From positions 1 to 64,000 of the forward strand of contig CACMZR010000002.1 of NCBI GenBank assembly GCA_902618245.1: a DNA stretch of 64,000 nt. The letters are read 5' to 3'. The translations under genes were made by a program, and so were the position numbers. Positions 1 to 8,727 of the stretch are shown here, piece by piece. Each line of letters begins with the position of its first letter. Positions within the stretch are counted from its first letter, which is position 1. The notes under the pieces were generated by a model. The model saw nothing but the letters and a program-made list of their open reading frames with translations, was not told the DNA's origin and ran no database searches. The stretch is from an uncultured Bacteroidota bacterium (GTDB lineage Bacteria > Bacteroidota > Bacteroidia > Flavobacteriales > Flavobacteriaceae).

Positions 1-138
1 GACTAGGATTTTATAAAATAAATTTTTTTAAGGTTAGCCTATGGATGTTCATAGGTAAAATGATAAGATATTTCTTTTGGGCCTTAATCACTATTTTAGG
101 CTATAATTTTTTCTTTTAACATTTAATAGTTTAATAAA
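1..138. other. Left-edge intergenic region
   Basis: AT-rich stretch before the first gene. It contains no ORF, RNA gene or clear hairpin that I can recognise, and no clean TAnnTTTG promoter element. It may hold the promoter of the methyltransferase gene. Confidence 0.4.
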
Positions 139-750
139 ATGAAAAAAAATGCAATTGAGGTATTTGGAGAATGGGCTGATTTAGATAAGGATTTTGGTAT
201 GGAAAGAAACCATAAAGATTCAGTAATTAACATGATTAATTATTCAATAAAAAATTTAAATCATTTTACATTTATAGATGCTGGTTGTGGAAACGGTTGG
301 GTAATAAGGAAAGTTTCTGAAAATAAAAAGTGTGAAAAAGCCATTGGGGTAGATGGCTCAAAAAAAATGATTGCAAAGGCAAAAAAAATACTTCCTGGAT
401 ACGAATATCATTGTGCAGACTTAATGACTTGGAGACCACAGGAAAAGGTAAATATAGTTCATTCGATGGAGGTTATTTACTACGTTGAAGATCCCAAGAA
501 ATTAATAAATGATATTTTTGACTTTTGGCTAAAACCTAATGGAAGGCTAATTATTGGTATTGATTTCTATTTTGAAAATAAATTTTCTCACAGCTGGCCT
601 GAAAGTTGTGGGATAAAGGATATGAAATTATTTAGTGAAAAAGATTGGATGAATTTTTTTAAAAGTGCAGGATATAATGACATTAAATCATGGAGATATG
701 GCGAAAAAGAAGATTGGAAAGGAACGCTAGTTGTTACTGGAATTAAATAA
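139..750 (+). CDS. Class I SAM-dependent methyltransferase
   Basis: Small (203 aa) Rossmann-fold methyltransferase of unknown substrate. The SAM-binding motif I reads DAGCGNG at residues 47-53, followed by the acidic residue of motif II in GVDGS and a motif III-like region around CADLMTW. The sequence ends soon after the fold, with no extra domain. There is no signal peptide, so it should be cytoplasmic. It converges on the SDR gene with one base between the stops, so neighbours give no hint of substrate. The fold assignment is firm; the reaction (small molecule, lipid or protein) cannot be read from the sequence. Confidence 0.85.
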   Translation: MKKNAIEVFGEWADLDKDFGMERNHKDSVINMINYSIKNLNHFTFIDAGCGNGWVIRKVSENKKCEKAIGVDGSKKMIAKAKKILPGYEYHCADLMTWRPQEKVNIVHSMEVIYYVEDPKKLINDIFDFWLKPNGRLIIGIDFYFENKFSHSWPESCGIKDMKLFSEKDWMNFFKSAGYNDIKSWRYGEKEDWKGTLVVTGIK

Positions 751-751
751 A

Positions 752-1552
752 CTATATTTTCTCATATCGTCCAGGGGCTAATCTTTTACTGAAAAACCAA
801 AATAAAGATTGAGGCATTACTTTTAACAAAAAAACTATAATCTTAAAAGTTAAACTAGGTACATAAACTTTTTTACCTTTTAATGTTTCTAAAACTGCCT
901 CTTCGGCAACACGGGAGGCCTTTTTTTTCATAAATGAAGGAACACGATCTATTTCATTCTGAACCCCACTTGCAGTGTGAAAATTTGTTATAGTATAACC
1001 AGGGCAGATTGCGGTTGAAGTAATTCCTAACGAATTATAGGAAAGATTTAATCCTTCACTAAATCTGTTAATAAATGTTTTTACGGGGCCATAAAGTGTT
1101 TGAATAGAGGATGGAGGTGCAAATGCAGCCACAGACGAAATCATCATGATTTTACCTTTTTTTTCTCTTATCATATCCTTAATAAATAACTTTGTTAGTG
1201 CTACTACCGAAATACCTAAAACACGAAGAAATTTCTCCTCATCCTCCATTGGGGTCTCGTGAAATGGTTTTGGTAGAGCATAACCCGCATTATTAACTAA
1301 TAAATTGATAAAATATCCCTTGCCTATACAATAATTATAAATTAATTCTGGTGTTTTCACATCCTCTAGATCAGCAGGAATTATATCTACCTTAACTTTG
1401 AATTGATTAGTTAAGTCATTTCTAATCTGGTCTAGTTTTTGCTTTCTCCGAGAAACAAGAATTAATGAATAGCCTCTTACTGCCAAGCATTTTGAAATCT
1501 GCAATCCTATTCCTGAGGATGCTCCAGTTATTAAAGCATATTCATTTATCAT
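752..1552 (-). CDS. Short-chain dehydrogenase/reductase (SDR)
   Basis: NAD(P)-dependent oxidoreductase of the classical SDR family, 266 aa. It shows the cofactor motif TGASSGIG (residues 9-16), NNAG (87-90), and a catalytic Ser/Tyr/Lys set: Ser near 140 in MISSV, Tyr154 and Lys158 in YGPVK. The arginines after the second beta strand (SRRKQK) suggest NADPH preference. The C-terminal hydrophobic stretch (IIVFLLKVMPQSLFWFF) resembles membrane-associated SDRs of the DltE/YqjQ type that act on lipids or ketones. The substrate is not predictable here. Confidence 0.88.
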   Translation of the reverse strand: MINEYALITGASSGIGLQISKCLAVRGYSLILVSRRKQKLDQIRNDLTNQFKVKVDIIPADLEDVKTPELIYNYCIGKGYFINLLVNNAGYALPKPFHETPMEDEEKFLRVLGISVVALTKLFIKDMIREKKGKIMMISSVAAFAPPSSIQTLYGPVKTFINRFSEGLNLSYNSLGITSTAICPGYTITNFHTASGVQNEIDRVPSFMKKKASRVAEEAVLETLKGKKVYVPSLTFKIIVFLLKVMPQSLFWFFSKRLAPGRYEKI

Positions 1553-1628
1553 TTAAATCCTGTATTTTTTTCAATTTAAAAAATAAGTTTTGAGTTTATA
1601 TTCAAAAAATAAATTATTAAACTTATTT

Positions 1629-1636
1629 ATCTTTGT
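1629..1636 (+). promoter_or_regulatory. Putative -7 element TATCTTTG
   Basis: Exact match to the Bacteroidota housekeeping -7 consensus TAnnTTTG, about 20 bases before the ATG of the following gene. No convincing -33 TTTG lies at the right distance. Confidence 0.45.
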
Positions 1637-1655
1637 ATTAGCCATAATGTAACGG

Positions 1656-2159
1656 ATGAAGTATTCTTGTGTATTTACCATCTTTTGTTTTCTATCTTTT
1701 TCTGGTTTATCTGCGCAAAATCTTTTCAAATCATTTTATTTTCAAATGCCAATAGATGATGCGAAAGCCATATTAAATAAAAATTCAAAGACGCTGAAAA
1801 AACTGTCGTTTGGTAATGGGACTAATTACTCCTTCAGAAATAGATCTTTTGTTCAGAGAGATAATAAATTAGTGAGTATAAATATCTGGAGTAAGCAAAA
1901 TTTAACACTTCTAGAAGCCACAAATTATTTAAAAAATACTAGATCGCATTTTGAATCACAAAATTATAAAGTTGTTTACGCTCAAGAAAATTGGTCTAAT
2001 CCTAATTTAATTATGAAAAATCTTCCAGGAGTCCGATTTGTAGATGAAGATAAAACTGTTTTAATTGAATTATATCCAAGGGGACAAGGAACTGTGTACA
2101 ACGTATTTGTTACATTTTACAATTACGATTGGTTTATCAAAAGGGCTCGTGGTCAGTAA
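1656..2159 (+). CDS. Exported hypothetical protein
   Basis: 167 aa protein that I do not recognise. A clear signal peptide (hydrophobic run ending near SGLSAQN) predicts export to the periplasm or outer membrane. The mature part has mixed alpha/beta composition with many Asn, Lys and aromatic residues and no cysteines or repeats. It has its own putative promoter and converges on the DUF3078 gene, with five bases between stop codons. Confidence 0.7.
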   Translation: MKYSCVFTIFCFLSFSGLSAQNLFKSFYFQMPIDDAKAILNKNSKTLKKLSFGNGTNYSFRNRSFVQRDNKLVSINIWSKQNLTLLEATNYLKNTRSHFESQNYKVVYAQENWSNPNLIMKNLPGVRFVDEDKTVLIELYPRGQGTVYNVFVTFYNYDWFIKRARGQ

Positions 2160-2163
2160 AAAC

Positions 2164-3102
2164 CTATAAATCGATATTTATCCCAAGACCAAGTAATTCT
2201 CTTACTTGTAAGTCTCCAATTAAATCGTCATCATAAAGTAAGTGAAGTACAAAATTTCCTGAAATCTGATTATTTACTTTAAATCTAATATTAGAGTTCC
2301 AGTCAAAATCCACATTTTTAGTTTTTTCAAGATAATTGACATATACACTATAATTATTTTCCCAAATTACATTTTTCATTATCTGTTTTCTGTAATACCC
2401 AGATATTAAAGCCCCAAAAAAATATTTTATCCCTCTATCTTTTTCTACACCAAAATATTGAGCTCCTTCTGATAGAACATTGGTAAAATTTTTAGAGACT
2501 ATAATCGCTCTTGCAGAAAGTGGTGAAAGATTTAATCTAAAATCAGCACTCCTTTTATAGTACAATCCTAAACCAGTTTGAACAATACCTGGAGATAAAA
2601 ATTGAGAAACTTTTTCTCTAGCCTCAATACCGTCTTCAAAGTAATATCTATATCCTGGAAGTAGTTGAGTTTTAATATTAAATAATGAAGAGTAACTCCA
2701 GTATTGATTTATTTGTTTACCTAAAAGTGAGGATATTTCAATTCTATCATCTGCTTTTTTTAAAAATTTATTCCCTGATATGTAAGTCGTTCCTAGTGAA
2801 AATAAAATATTAGTATCCCAAACAAGACCTGTTCTGTCTGAATAATTGAAATTGTAATTTAGTCTATATAAAACTGTTAGAGAGCTTTCACCACCTGAAA
2901 TCCAATTTGAAAAATATGCCTGGTTGAAATTTAAACTTGTATTTCCATAAAATTTAACTCTCTTTCCACCCATTTCAGATTGAATAACTGCATCAAAAGG
3001 AATCGTATCTTCAGTTGTGTCTTCCTCCTCGTCTTGAGAATAAACCGTAAGTATTTGCCCTAAAAAAAATAAAGAAATTAGAAATATACGTTTAGAAAAC
3101 AT
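2164..3102 (-). CDS. DUF3078-type outer-membrane protein
   Basis: 312 aa protein with an N-terminal signal peptide (ending near TVYSQ), an acidic linker (DEEEDTTED), then a long stretch of alternating aromatic and polar strands typical of a small outer-membrane beta barrel. Phrases such as NLNFNQAYFSNWISGGESS match my memory of the DUF3078 family common in Flavobacteriia. No biochemical function is known for that family. It is monocistronic as far as can be seen and lies between convergent and divergent neighbours. Confidence 0.72.
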   Translation of the reverse strand: MFSKRIFLISLFFLGQILTVYSQDEEEDTTEDTIPFDAVIQSEMGGKRVKFYGNTSLNFNQAYFSNWISGGESSLTVLYRLNYNFNYSDRTGLVWDTNILFSLGTTYISGNKFLKKADDRIEISSLLGKQINQYWSYSSLFNIKTQLLPGYRYYFEDGIEAREKVSQFLSPGIVQTGLGLYYKRSADFRLNLSPLSARAIIVSKNFTNVLSEGAQYFGVEKDRGIKYFFGALISGYYRKQIMKNVIWENNYSVYVNYLEKTKNVDFDWNSNIRFKVNNQISGNFVLHLLYDDDLIGDLQVRELLGLGINIDL

Positions 3103-3194
3103 AAATAGCCAAGTCTTGAAAAACAGGTATTAGTATTTAAATTAAAGATATGGAGATTTATTTAATTGATTAAAATGAATAGATTCATAATTTT

Positions 3195-4463
3195 ATGTCT
3201 AAACCAAAGATTATGATGACTCGAGGAGTTTTAATTTATAGTTTTTTCTTGTTTACTTATATATTATGTTTCTCTCAAGAATATGAAAAAAATATAGAAT
3301 TATCTTTTGATCAAAAAATTGATAGCATCATCAATGATGGAATTCGGAAAATGGCATTCCCAGGTGCTCAGATATTAATTTATAAAAAAGATTCTATTCT
3401 TATTAGTAAACCTTATGGGTATCATACATATGATTCTTTGATCCCTGTTAAATCAAATGATCTTTACGATTTAGCATCTGTAACCAAAATTTTAGCAAGT
3501 ACACTAGCTTTAATGAAGCTCTATGAACTCTATAATATTGACTTAGAAGCTCCATTTTCAAATTTGTTCCCTTTGCTTAAAAGAAGTAATAAAAAAAATC
3601 ACAGTCTAAAACAAATTTTGAGTCATAGTGCCGGTTGGATTCCATATTTAACTCATCAAAATTTAGTTTATAAAAAGAATGGGGGATTTAGAAAAAAAAC
3701 TCTTTCTCACTTGAAAAGTTCTCATTTCCCGGATCAAGTTATTGACTGTTTATTCGTTCATAAAGATTATCAAAATAAAATTTTTAGGAGAATCAAAAAA
3801 ACAAATATTACAGATCAAGGTGAAATGGTTTATTCTGGATTAATCTATTTTTTTATACCAGCACTCGTAAAAAAGATAAGTGGCTTATCATTTCGTAGAT
3901 TTTTAAATTATCATTTTTTTGAGCCTATGGGATTAAATCGAATAACTTTTTTACCAACTCAAAAGTTTTCAAAAATTGAGATAGTTCCCACAGAAAAAGA
4001 TAGTATTTTCAGAAAGCAACTTGTTCACGGTTGGGTTCATGACGAAGCTGCATCTCTGATGGGTGGAATATCTGGAAATGCTGGTCTTTTTGCTAATACT
4101 AAATCCATTTTCCCTTTAGCCAAGATGCTAATGCAAGATGGACTCTATGATGAAAAACGTTATTTAAATTCTGAAACAATTTCGCTTTTTACAAAAAGGA
4201 CCTACCCAAATGGAACTAACCCAAGAGGTCTTGGATTTAATAAACCTTCTGTAGAATATGACAAGGAGCGATACCCATCCGCAATGGTTAGTCCTGAAAG
4301 CTTTGGCCATTCTGGTTATACTGGAACAATGGTTTGGGTTGATCCAACAAATAAATTTTTTCTTATTCTTTTAACTAATAGAGTATATCCATATAGAACT
4401 CAAAGAGGAATATATGATTTAAATATTAGATCATCAATACTAGATTATGCTGTTCAGAATTAA
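3195..4463 (+). CDS. Exported beta-lactamase-fold serine hydrolase
   Basis: Serine hydrolase of the class C beta-lactamase/PBP fold, 422 aa, exported (signal peptide ending near ILCFSQ). The nucleophile motif SxxK is SVTK in YDLASVTK; the second motif is YSG (in MVYSGLIYF) and the third HSGYTGT. The wording LASVTK...YSGL...HSGYTGT closely resembles the C-terminal module fused to a GH3 glycosidase in many Bacteroidota proteins, but here the module stands alone. A role in peptidoglycan turnover is likely, since the next gene (17 base overlap) encodes a VanX-like dipeptidase. ATG 3195 leaves a plausible signal peptide; ATGs at 3213 and 3216 are alternatives. Confidence 0.82.
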   Translation: MSKPKIMMTRGVLIYSFFLFTYILCFSQEYEKNIELSFDQKIDSIINDGIRKMAFPGAQILIYKKDSILISKPYGYHTYDSLIPVKSNDLYDLASVTKILASTLALMKLYELYNIDLEAPFSNLFPLLKRSNKKNHSLKQILSHSAGWIPYLTHQNLVYKKNGGFRKKTLSHLKSSHFPDQVIDCLFVHKDYQNKIFRRIKKTNITDQGEMVYSGLIYFFIPALVKKISGLSFRRFLNYHFFEPMGLNRITFLPTQKFSKIEIVPTEKDSIFRKQLVHGWVHDEAASLMGGISGNAGLFANTKSIFPLAKMLMQDGLYDEKRYLNSETISLFTKRTYPNGTNPRGLGFNKPSVEYDKERYPSAMVSPESFGHSGYTGTMVWVDPTNKFFLILLTNRVYPYRTQRGIYDLNIRSSILDYAVQN

Positions 4464-5133
4464 TGTTGTATTAATTATATCTATGTCATTTATTCATTTA
4501 AATGGCCAAACACTTCCAGAAGGATTCGTATTCTTAGAAAATGTAATTCCAAATTTGATAGTTGACCTTCGCTATTCCAAGGATGATAATTTCTTAGGTA
4601 AAATGGTCGAAGGCTATAAGAGTGGACAGAAAGCTATAGGGACTTTAGAATTAGCTAAAGCTTTAAAGCGAGTTCAAGAAAAATTAAAGCCCGAAGGTCT
4701 AGGCCTTAAAATCTATGATGCTTATAGACCTCAACGCGCCGTAAATAATTTCATCGCTTGGTCTAGAGTAAAAAATGACACATTAAAAAAATCTAAATAT
4801 TATCCTTATTTATCTAAAGCCAAGTTATTTGAGTTAGGATTCATAGCAAGTAAAAGTGGACATAGCAGGGGAAGTACTGTTGATTTAACTTTAGTTTATT
4901 TATCTAGAGAATGCAGAGGAAAAAAATTAGACATGGGAGGGAACTGGGATTTTTTTGGAGATCTTTCAAATTATGGATTTCAAGATCTTAATAAAAATCA
5001 AATACAAAATCGAAAAAAACTTCGAGACGTAATGACAACATTTGGATTTAAACCCTATGATAAAGAATGGTGGCATTTTACTTTAATCAATGAACCCTAC
5101 CCAAATAAATACTTTGACTTTACAGTTGAGTAA
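4447..5133 (+). CDS. D-alanyl-D-alanine dipeptidase, VanX/DdpX-like (M15D)
   Basis: 228 aa zinc peptidase of the VanX/DdpX family, which cleaves D-Ala-D-Ala. Zinc ligands lie in SGHSRGSTVDLTL (SxHxxGxAxD pattern) and in EWWHFTL (ExxWH pattern). The catalytic arginine region is YDAYRPQ. An N-terminal hydrophobic segment (VVLIISMSFIHLNGQ) predicts export to the periplasm, so peptidoglycan recycling is more likely than cytoplasmic vancomycin-resistance chemistry; no VanH, VanA, VanR or VanS genes are nearby. It overlaps the preceding serine hydrolase by 17 bases and is probably co-transcribed with it. Confidence 0.88.
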   Translation: MLFRINVVLIISMSFIHLNGQTLPEGFVFLENVIPNLIVDLRYSKDDNFLGKMVEGYKSGQKAIGTLELAKALKRVQEKLKPEGLGLKIYDAYRPQRAVNNFIAWSRVKNDTLKKSKYYPYLSKAKLFELGFIASKSGHSRGSTVDLTLVYLSRECRGKKLDMGGNWDFFGDLSNYGFQDLNKNQIQNRKKLRDVMTTFGFKPYDKEWWHFTLINEPYPNKYFDFTVE

Positions 5134-5171
5134 GTAATAATTTCTGAAAAATCTACACCTTAAAAATTTAA

Positions 5172-6611
5172 TTAAGGTTTTAGTATATCAGGAAAGAAAG
5201 ATAATTCTATACCCCAAACAATAGGTAATATTATATATACCATTAGTGTAATTAAAATAATTGAAAATATATTCATAATAACACCTCGTGTAACCATATC
5301 TTGAATTTTTAAATATCCCGAGCCAAAAACAACTGCATTTGGGGGTGTAGCTACTGGAAGCATGAATGCGCAAGAAGCTGCAACAGCAGCCCCAACCATT
5401 AGTCCAAAAGGATGAATATTGATCTCTAAAGCTAAAGGAGCTAATACAGGCAAAAGCATTGCAGTTGTAGCCAAATTTGATGTTATTTCAGTTAAAAAAT
5501 TTACTGCCGCAATTAATAAAAGAATAAGTAAAAACAGAGGTAAAACACTAAATGAGGTCATTAGCTCTCCAAGCCACAAAGCCAAACCGCTGGTTTCAAA
5601 TGCTCTCGCTAGTGCCATTCCTCCTCCAAAAAGAATTATAATTCCCCATGGTAAATTAATAGTATCTCTCCAACTTAGTAATGCAGCGCTTTTTTGTTTT
5701 GATGGTAAAATGAATAATAAAAGACCAAAGCTTATTGCTATAATAGTATCATCTAATGATGGTAAAATTTTCTGCAAGAAAAATGATCTACTAATCCAAC
5801 ACAAACCTGCTAAAGCAAAAACAATTGCAACTAATTTCTCTTCATAAGATATAGGACCTAACTCTTTTTTTATTGTTTGGATTTCTGCTGTTCCTCCAGG
5901 AAAACTGTTACTTTCAAATTTATATGCCACTCTTGTCAAATAAATCCAACAAAAAAATAAAAGTATAATTGAAATTGGAAATCCAAACAAAAACCATTTT
6001 GAAAAAGTGATTTCATACCCATAGATTTCAGAAATAACTCCTGCTAAAACTAAATTTGGGGGAGTGCCAATCACAGTTGCTACACCCCCTATTGAAGCAC
6101 TATAAGCTATGCCTAGCATTAATGCTTTACCAAAAATTTTATTTTCATTTAATTGCTTAATAATAGCTATTCCGATTGGAAGCATCATGACTGAGGTAGC
6201 CGTATTTGAAATCCACATTGATAAAAATGCAGTTGCTAACATAAATCCAAGTATCACTCTTCGTGCATCAATTCCAATAAAGGAAATTATATTAATTGCA
6301 ATCCTTTTGTGCAATTTCCATTTTTCAATACCTATTGCAATTAAAAATCCTCCTAAATACAGAAAAACGAATTTGTGTCCATAGGATGCTGTTGTAGCTG
6401 ATAAATCTAATCCGCCTGAAAGAGGAAAAAGAACTATTGGAATTAAAGCAGTTGCTGCAATTGGAATAGCCTCTGTGATCCACCAGATTGCTATCCATAA
6501 TGTTGATGACAAAATTGAATGTGCAGGTTGAGATAAACCTTCAAAAGGACCAATAAACATTAAAATTATAAATGTTAAAGGCCCTAGAATAAAGCCTACT
6601 TTTTTTTGCAT
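5172..6611 (-). CDS. DASS (SLC13) family sodium/dicarboxylate or anion symporter
   Basis: Inner-membrane transporter of the divalent anion:sodium symporter family, 479 aa with about 12 hydrophobic segments. Family hallmarks are the paired SNT-type sodium sites (SNTATSVMMLP, and a second at TEITSNLATTAMLLP) and the C-terminal VATPPNAVVFGSGYL signature. The substrate could be succinate or another dicarboxylate, or possibly sulfate or phosphate; the sequence does not decide. It sits four bases after an NTF2-like gene on the same strand, which it may share a transcript with. The many ORFs on the opposite strand are shadows of this gene. Confidence 0.88.
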   Translation of the reverse strand: MQKKVGFILGPLTFIILMFIGPFEGLSQPAHSILSSTLWIAIWWITEAIPIAATALIPIVLFPLSGGLDLSATTASYGHKFVFLYLGGFLIAIGIEKWKLHKRIAINIISFIGIDARRVILGFMLATAFLSMWISNTATSVMMLPIGIAIIKQLNENKIFGKALMLGIAYSASIGGVATVIGTPPNLVLAGVISEIYGYEITFSKWFLFGFPISIILLFFCWIYLTRVAYKFESNSFPGGTAEIQTIKKELGPISYEEKLVAIVFALAGLCWISRSFFLQKILPSLDDTIIAISFGLLLFILPSKQKSAALLSWRDTINLPWGIIILFGGGMALARAFETSGLALWLGELMTSFSVLPLFLLILLLIAAVNFLTEITSNLATTAMLLPVLAPLALEINIHPFGLMVGAAVAASCAFMLPVATPPNAVVFGSGYLKIQDMVTRGVIMNIFSIILITLMVYIILPIVWGIELSFFPDILKP

Positions 6612-6615
6612 TTTA

Positions 6616-7062
6616 TTAATTTGAGCCAGACGTGTGGTCTGAGATTATATACCACCGGTTTTTAACCTTTATCCAATTAAGGGTAAAATAACCAAAAGCA
6701 TCTCCAATGGATCTAGTTAAATTAAACTTACCTTGTAATTGAATAACTTTTGGACTTAAAGCAATAACATTTAAAATCTCAAACTTTAACTTTCCCATTT
6801 TTTCTTTATCTGAATAAGTTTTCTTGTAGCGATCTAGAGTTGCTTTCCATCCGTAGATTGGCCCACTTGATCCTGAAAAAACAAGTTTTTCAGATTTTAA
6901 ATAACCCTTCATAAATTCATCTATATCTCCTCTATTCCAATCCTTTTCTTGTTTATTAAGTATATCGATAATTGCAAGTGAATCTTTAGTTTCAAGTTTT
7001 TGTTGAGAAAAAACTACAGGGTTTATAGATATAAAAAAAAATATATATAGAAATATTTTCAT
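6616..7062 (-). CDS. Exported NTF2-like (DUF4440) protein
   Basis: 148 aa protein with a signal peptide (ending near VVFSQ) and a SnoaL/DUF4440-like cone fold: the pattern LNKQEKDWNRGDIDEFMKGYL, then YGWKATLDRYKKTY and the C-terminal RWYIISDHTS is characteristic. Such proteins bind small molecules or act as isomerases; the ligand is unknown. It lies between the M20 amidohydrolase (upstream in transcription, 9 bases) and the DASS transporter (downstream, 4 bases), so the three probably form one transcription unit for uptake or breakdown of an anionic compound. That link is inference. Confidence 0.8.
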   Translation of the reverse strand: MKIFLYIFFFISINPVVFSQQKLETKDSLAIIDILNKQEKDWNRGDIDEFMKGYLKSEKLVFSGSSGPIYGWKATLDRYKKTYSDKEKMGKLKFEILNVIALSPKVIQLQGKFNLTRSIGDAFGYFTLNWIKVKNRWYIISDHTSGSN

Positions 7063-7071
7063 AATAAATCA

Positions 7072-8670
7072 CTACCTCAAGGTTGGGTACTTAACTCCTA
7101 ACTGTTCCAAATAAGTATCAAACTTAGTTTCGTCGTAATAAAACTTTTCCAACTCCTCTCTAAACTCACTCTGGATTTCCTTATTTAAAAAAATTGGTGG
7201 AGGAGCATCATCAGGAATAAGTTGAATATATTCCCCATTCTTCTTTTGAACGTTTTCAAAATAATCTTTTGCTTTAACTAATAATGAAGGTTGAGTAAGA
7301 AAATCAATTACTGTTGTTGCGACAACTTTTGCACCAGCTGTTCCCCCTTTGTGAGCTATTGGAGTAGCCATAGTAATTGAGTTAGACCAATGGTGCCCTT
7401 GGAGTCCAGGCATATTAGAAGGAAATCTTAAAGTAACTGTAGGTACTTTCCATGATACCTCTCCAATGTCATCTGATCCACCACTTTTTGGTTCTTTTCT
7501 AGGCTTCCCTAGTTCCGAAAGTTCAGTTGATAGACCGGTTGTAATTTCTGAATCAACTTCTTTTTGAACTGCTTTTGCAAGTTTTTGATCTTCTTCAGAC
7601 CACTTTGGTAATCCTACTTCTAATATATTCTTATGCATTGTCTCAGCAATAACTTTATTGAAATGTCTTGGTGATGCTGCACCTAGAATTTTAGAGGTTA
7701 CTTTTGTATCAGTCATTAATGCCGCTCCTTTTGCGATATTGTTTGCATCATTATACATTTCTAAAATGCCCTCGGAAGTTATGTCCCTTAGGAAATACCA
7801 TATGGACGCTTTCGATGGGACAACATTTGGCTGATCACCAGCATCTGTAAATATCGAATGAGATCTTCTTAATGGATGCAAATGCTCTCTTTTATAATTC
7901 CACCCAATATTCATTAGCTCAGCCGCATCAAGAGCACTTTTACCTCTCCAAGGTGAACCCCCTGCATGAGCAGAAACTCCTTCAAATGTATATTCGACTG
8001 AAATTAAACCGGTTCCTGTAGACTGACCCCAAGAAACTGCCATATTACTACTTACATGAGTAAAAATACACATGTCTACATCATTGAAATATCCATCTTT
8101 TACATACCAAGCTTTTGCAGCAAGTTGCTCCTCTGCAATTCCAGGCCAAATAACAAGTGTGCCGCCTAAATTATTTTCTTTCATCTGCTTTTGAACAACT
8201 AATGCAGATGTTATAATTACCGGTAATCCTGAATTATGCCCTTCTCCATGGCCAGGAGCTCCCTCAACCATAGGCTTGTGGTAAGCTACTCCAGGATATT
8301 GAGATGCTTTTGGTATACCATCCACATCACTTCCAAGAGCAATTACAGGCCCATTACCGTTACTCCATTTTGCCATCCAAGCTGTTGGAATTCCTGAAAT
8401 TCCATATTCAATTTCAAATCCTGATGATTCAAGAATTGATGATAAGTATTTAGAAGTTTCATATTCTTGATGGCCTAATTCAGCAAAACTGAAGACTTTA
8501 TCAATCATAACTTGGGTCATCTTATGATTTGATTGAACCAAGTTTATAGTTTGTTTTTTTAATTTTTGAATTTGGTTTTTTGAAAAGCTTTTTTGAGCAT
8601 TAGCTGCAGTTAATTGGAAAACAATAATAAAGAGGAAAAGCTTGACTGATTTTGAAATAACTTTTTTCAT
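7072..8670 (-). CDS. Exported M20 family amidohydrolase, AbgB-like
   Basis: Metal-dependent amidohydrolase/aminoacylase of peptidase family M20D, close to the p-aminobenzoyl-glutamate hydrolase subunit AbgB. 532 aa, longer than cytoplasmic AbgB because of an N-terminal signal peptide (ending near TAANAQ) and a C-terminal tail. Metal-site regions are GSDVDGIP (about 113-120), HGEGHNSGLP (141-150), the glutamate of GIAEEQ and a late conserved region around GLQGHHWSN. The dimerisation domain includes the GVSAHAGGSPW motif typical of this group. It probably releases an amino acid or aromatic acid in the periplasm. An 18 base inverted repeat lies directly before its start. Confidence 0.87.
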   Translation of the reverse strand: MKKVISKSVKLFLFIIVFQLTAANAQKSFSKNQIQKLKKQTINLVQSNHKMTQVMIDKVFSFAELGHQEYETSKYLSSILESSGFEIEYGISGIPTAWMAKWSNGNGPVIALGSDVDGIPKASQYPGVAYHKPMVEGAPGHGEGHNSGLPVIITSALVVQKQMKENNLGGTLVIWPGIAEEQLAAKAWYVKDGYFNDVDMCIFTHVSSNMAVSWGQSTGTGLISVEYTFEGVSAHAGGSPWRGKSALDAAELMNIGWNYKREHLHPLRRSHSIFTDAGDQPNVVPSKASIWYFLRDITSEGILEMYNDANNIAKGAALMTDTKVTSKILGAASPRHFNKVIAETMHKNILEVGLPKWSEEDQKLAKAVQKEVDSEITTGLSTELSELGKPRKEPKSGGSDDIGEVSWKVPTVTLRFPSNMPGLQGHHWSNSITMATPIAHKGGTAGAKVVATTVIDFLTQPSLLVKAKDYFENVQKKNGEYIQLIPDDAPPPIFLNKEIQSEFREELEKFYYDETKFDTYLEQLGVKYPTLR

Positions 8671-8675
8671 GTTTA

Positions 8676-8693
8676 TTTGGATTTTAATCCAAA
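8676..8693 (-). promoter_or_regulatory. 18-bp inverted repeat in the M20 leader
   Basis: TTTGGATT-TT-AATCCAAA, ending five bases before the start codon at 8670. On the minus strand it overlaps a near-consensus -7 element TACTTTGG (8689-8696). The same arrangement occurs in front of trxB, so this may be an operator. Confidence 0.45.
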
Positions 8694-8727
8694 GTACAAA
8701 TAAAATAGAATAAGAAAATAAGGCTAT

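Noticed and set aside
4447-5133. Vancomycin-resistance cassette
   Set aside because: Only the VanX-like dipeptidase is present, and it is exported; no vanH, vanA or two-component genes nearby.
5158-5177. Terminator between the VanX-like gene and the DASS gene
   Set aside because: CCTTAA/TTAAGG is a six base stem with an eight base AT loop that runs into the DASS stop codon; too weak to claim.
5188-6384. ORFs on both strands inside the DASS transporter
   Set aside because: Low-complexity shadows without homology; the minus-strand transporter has full family motifs.
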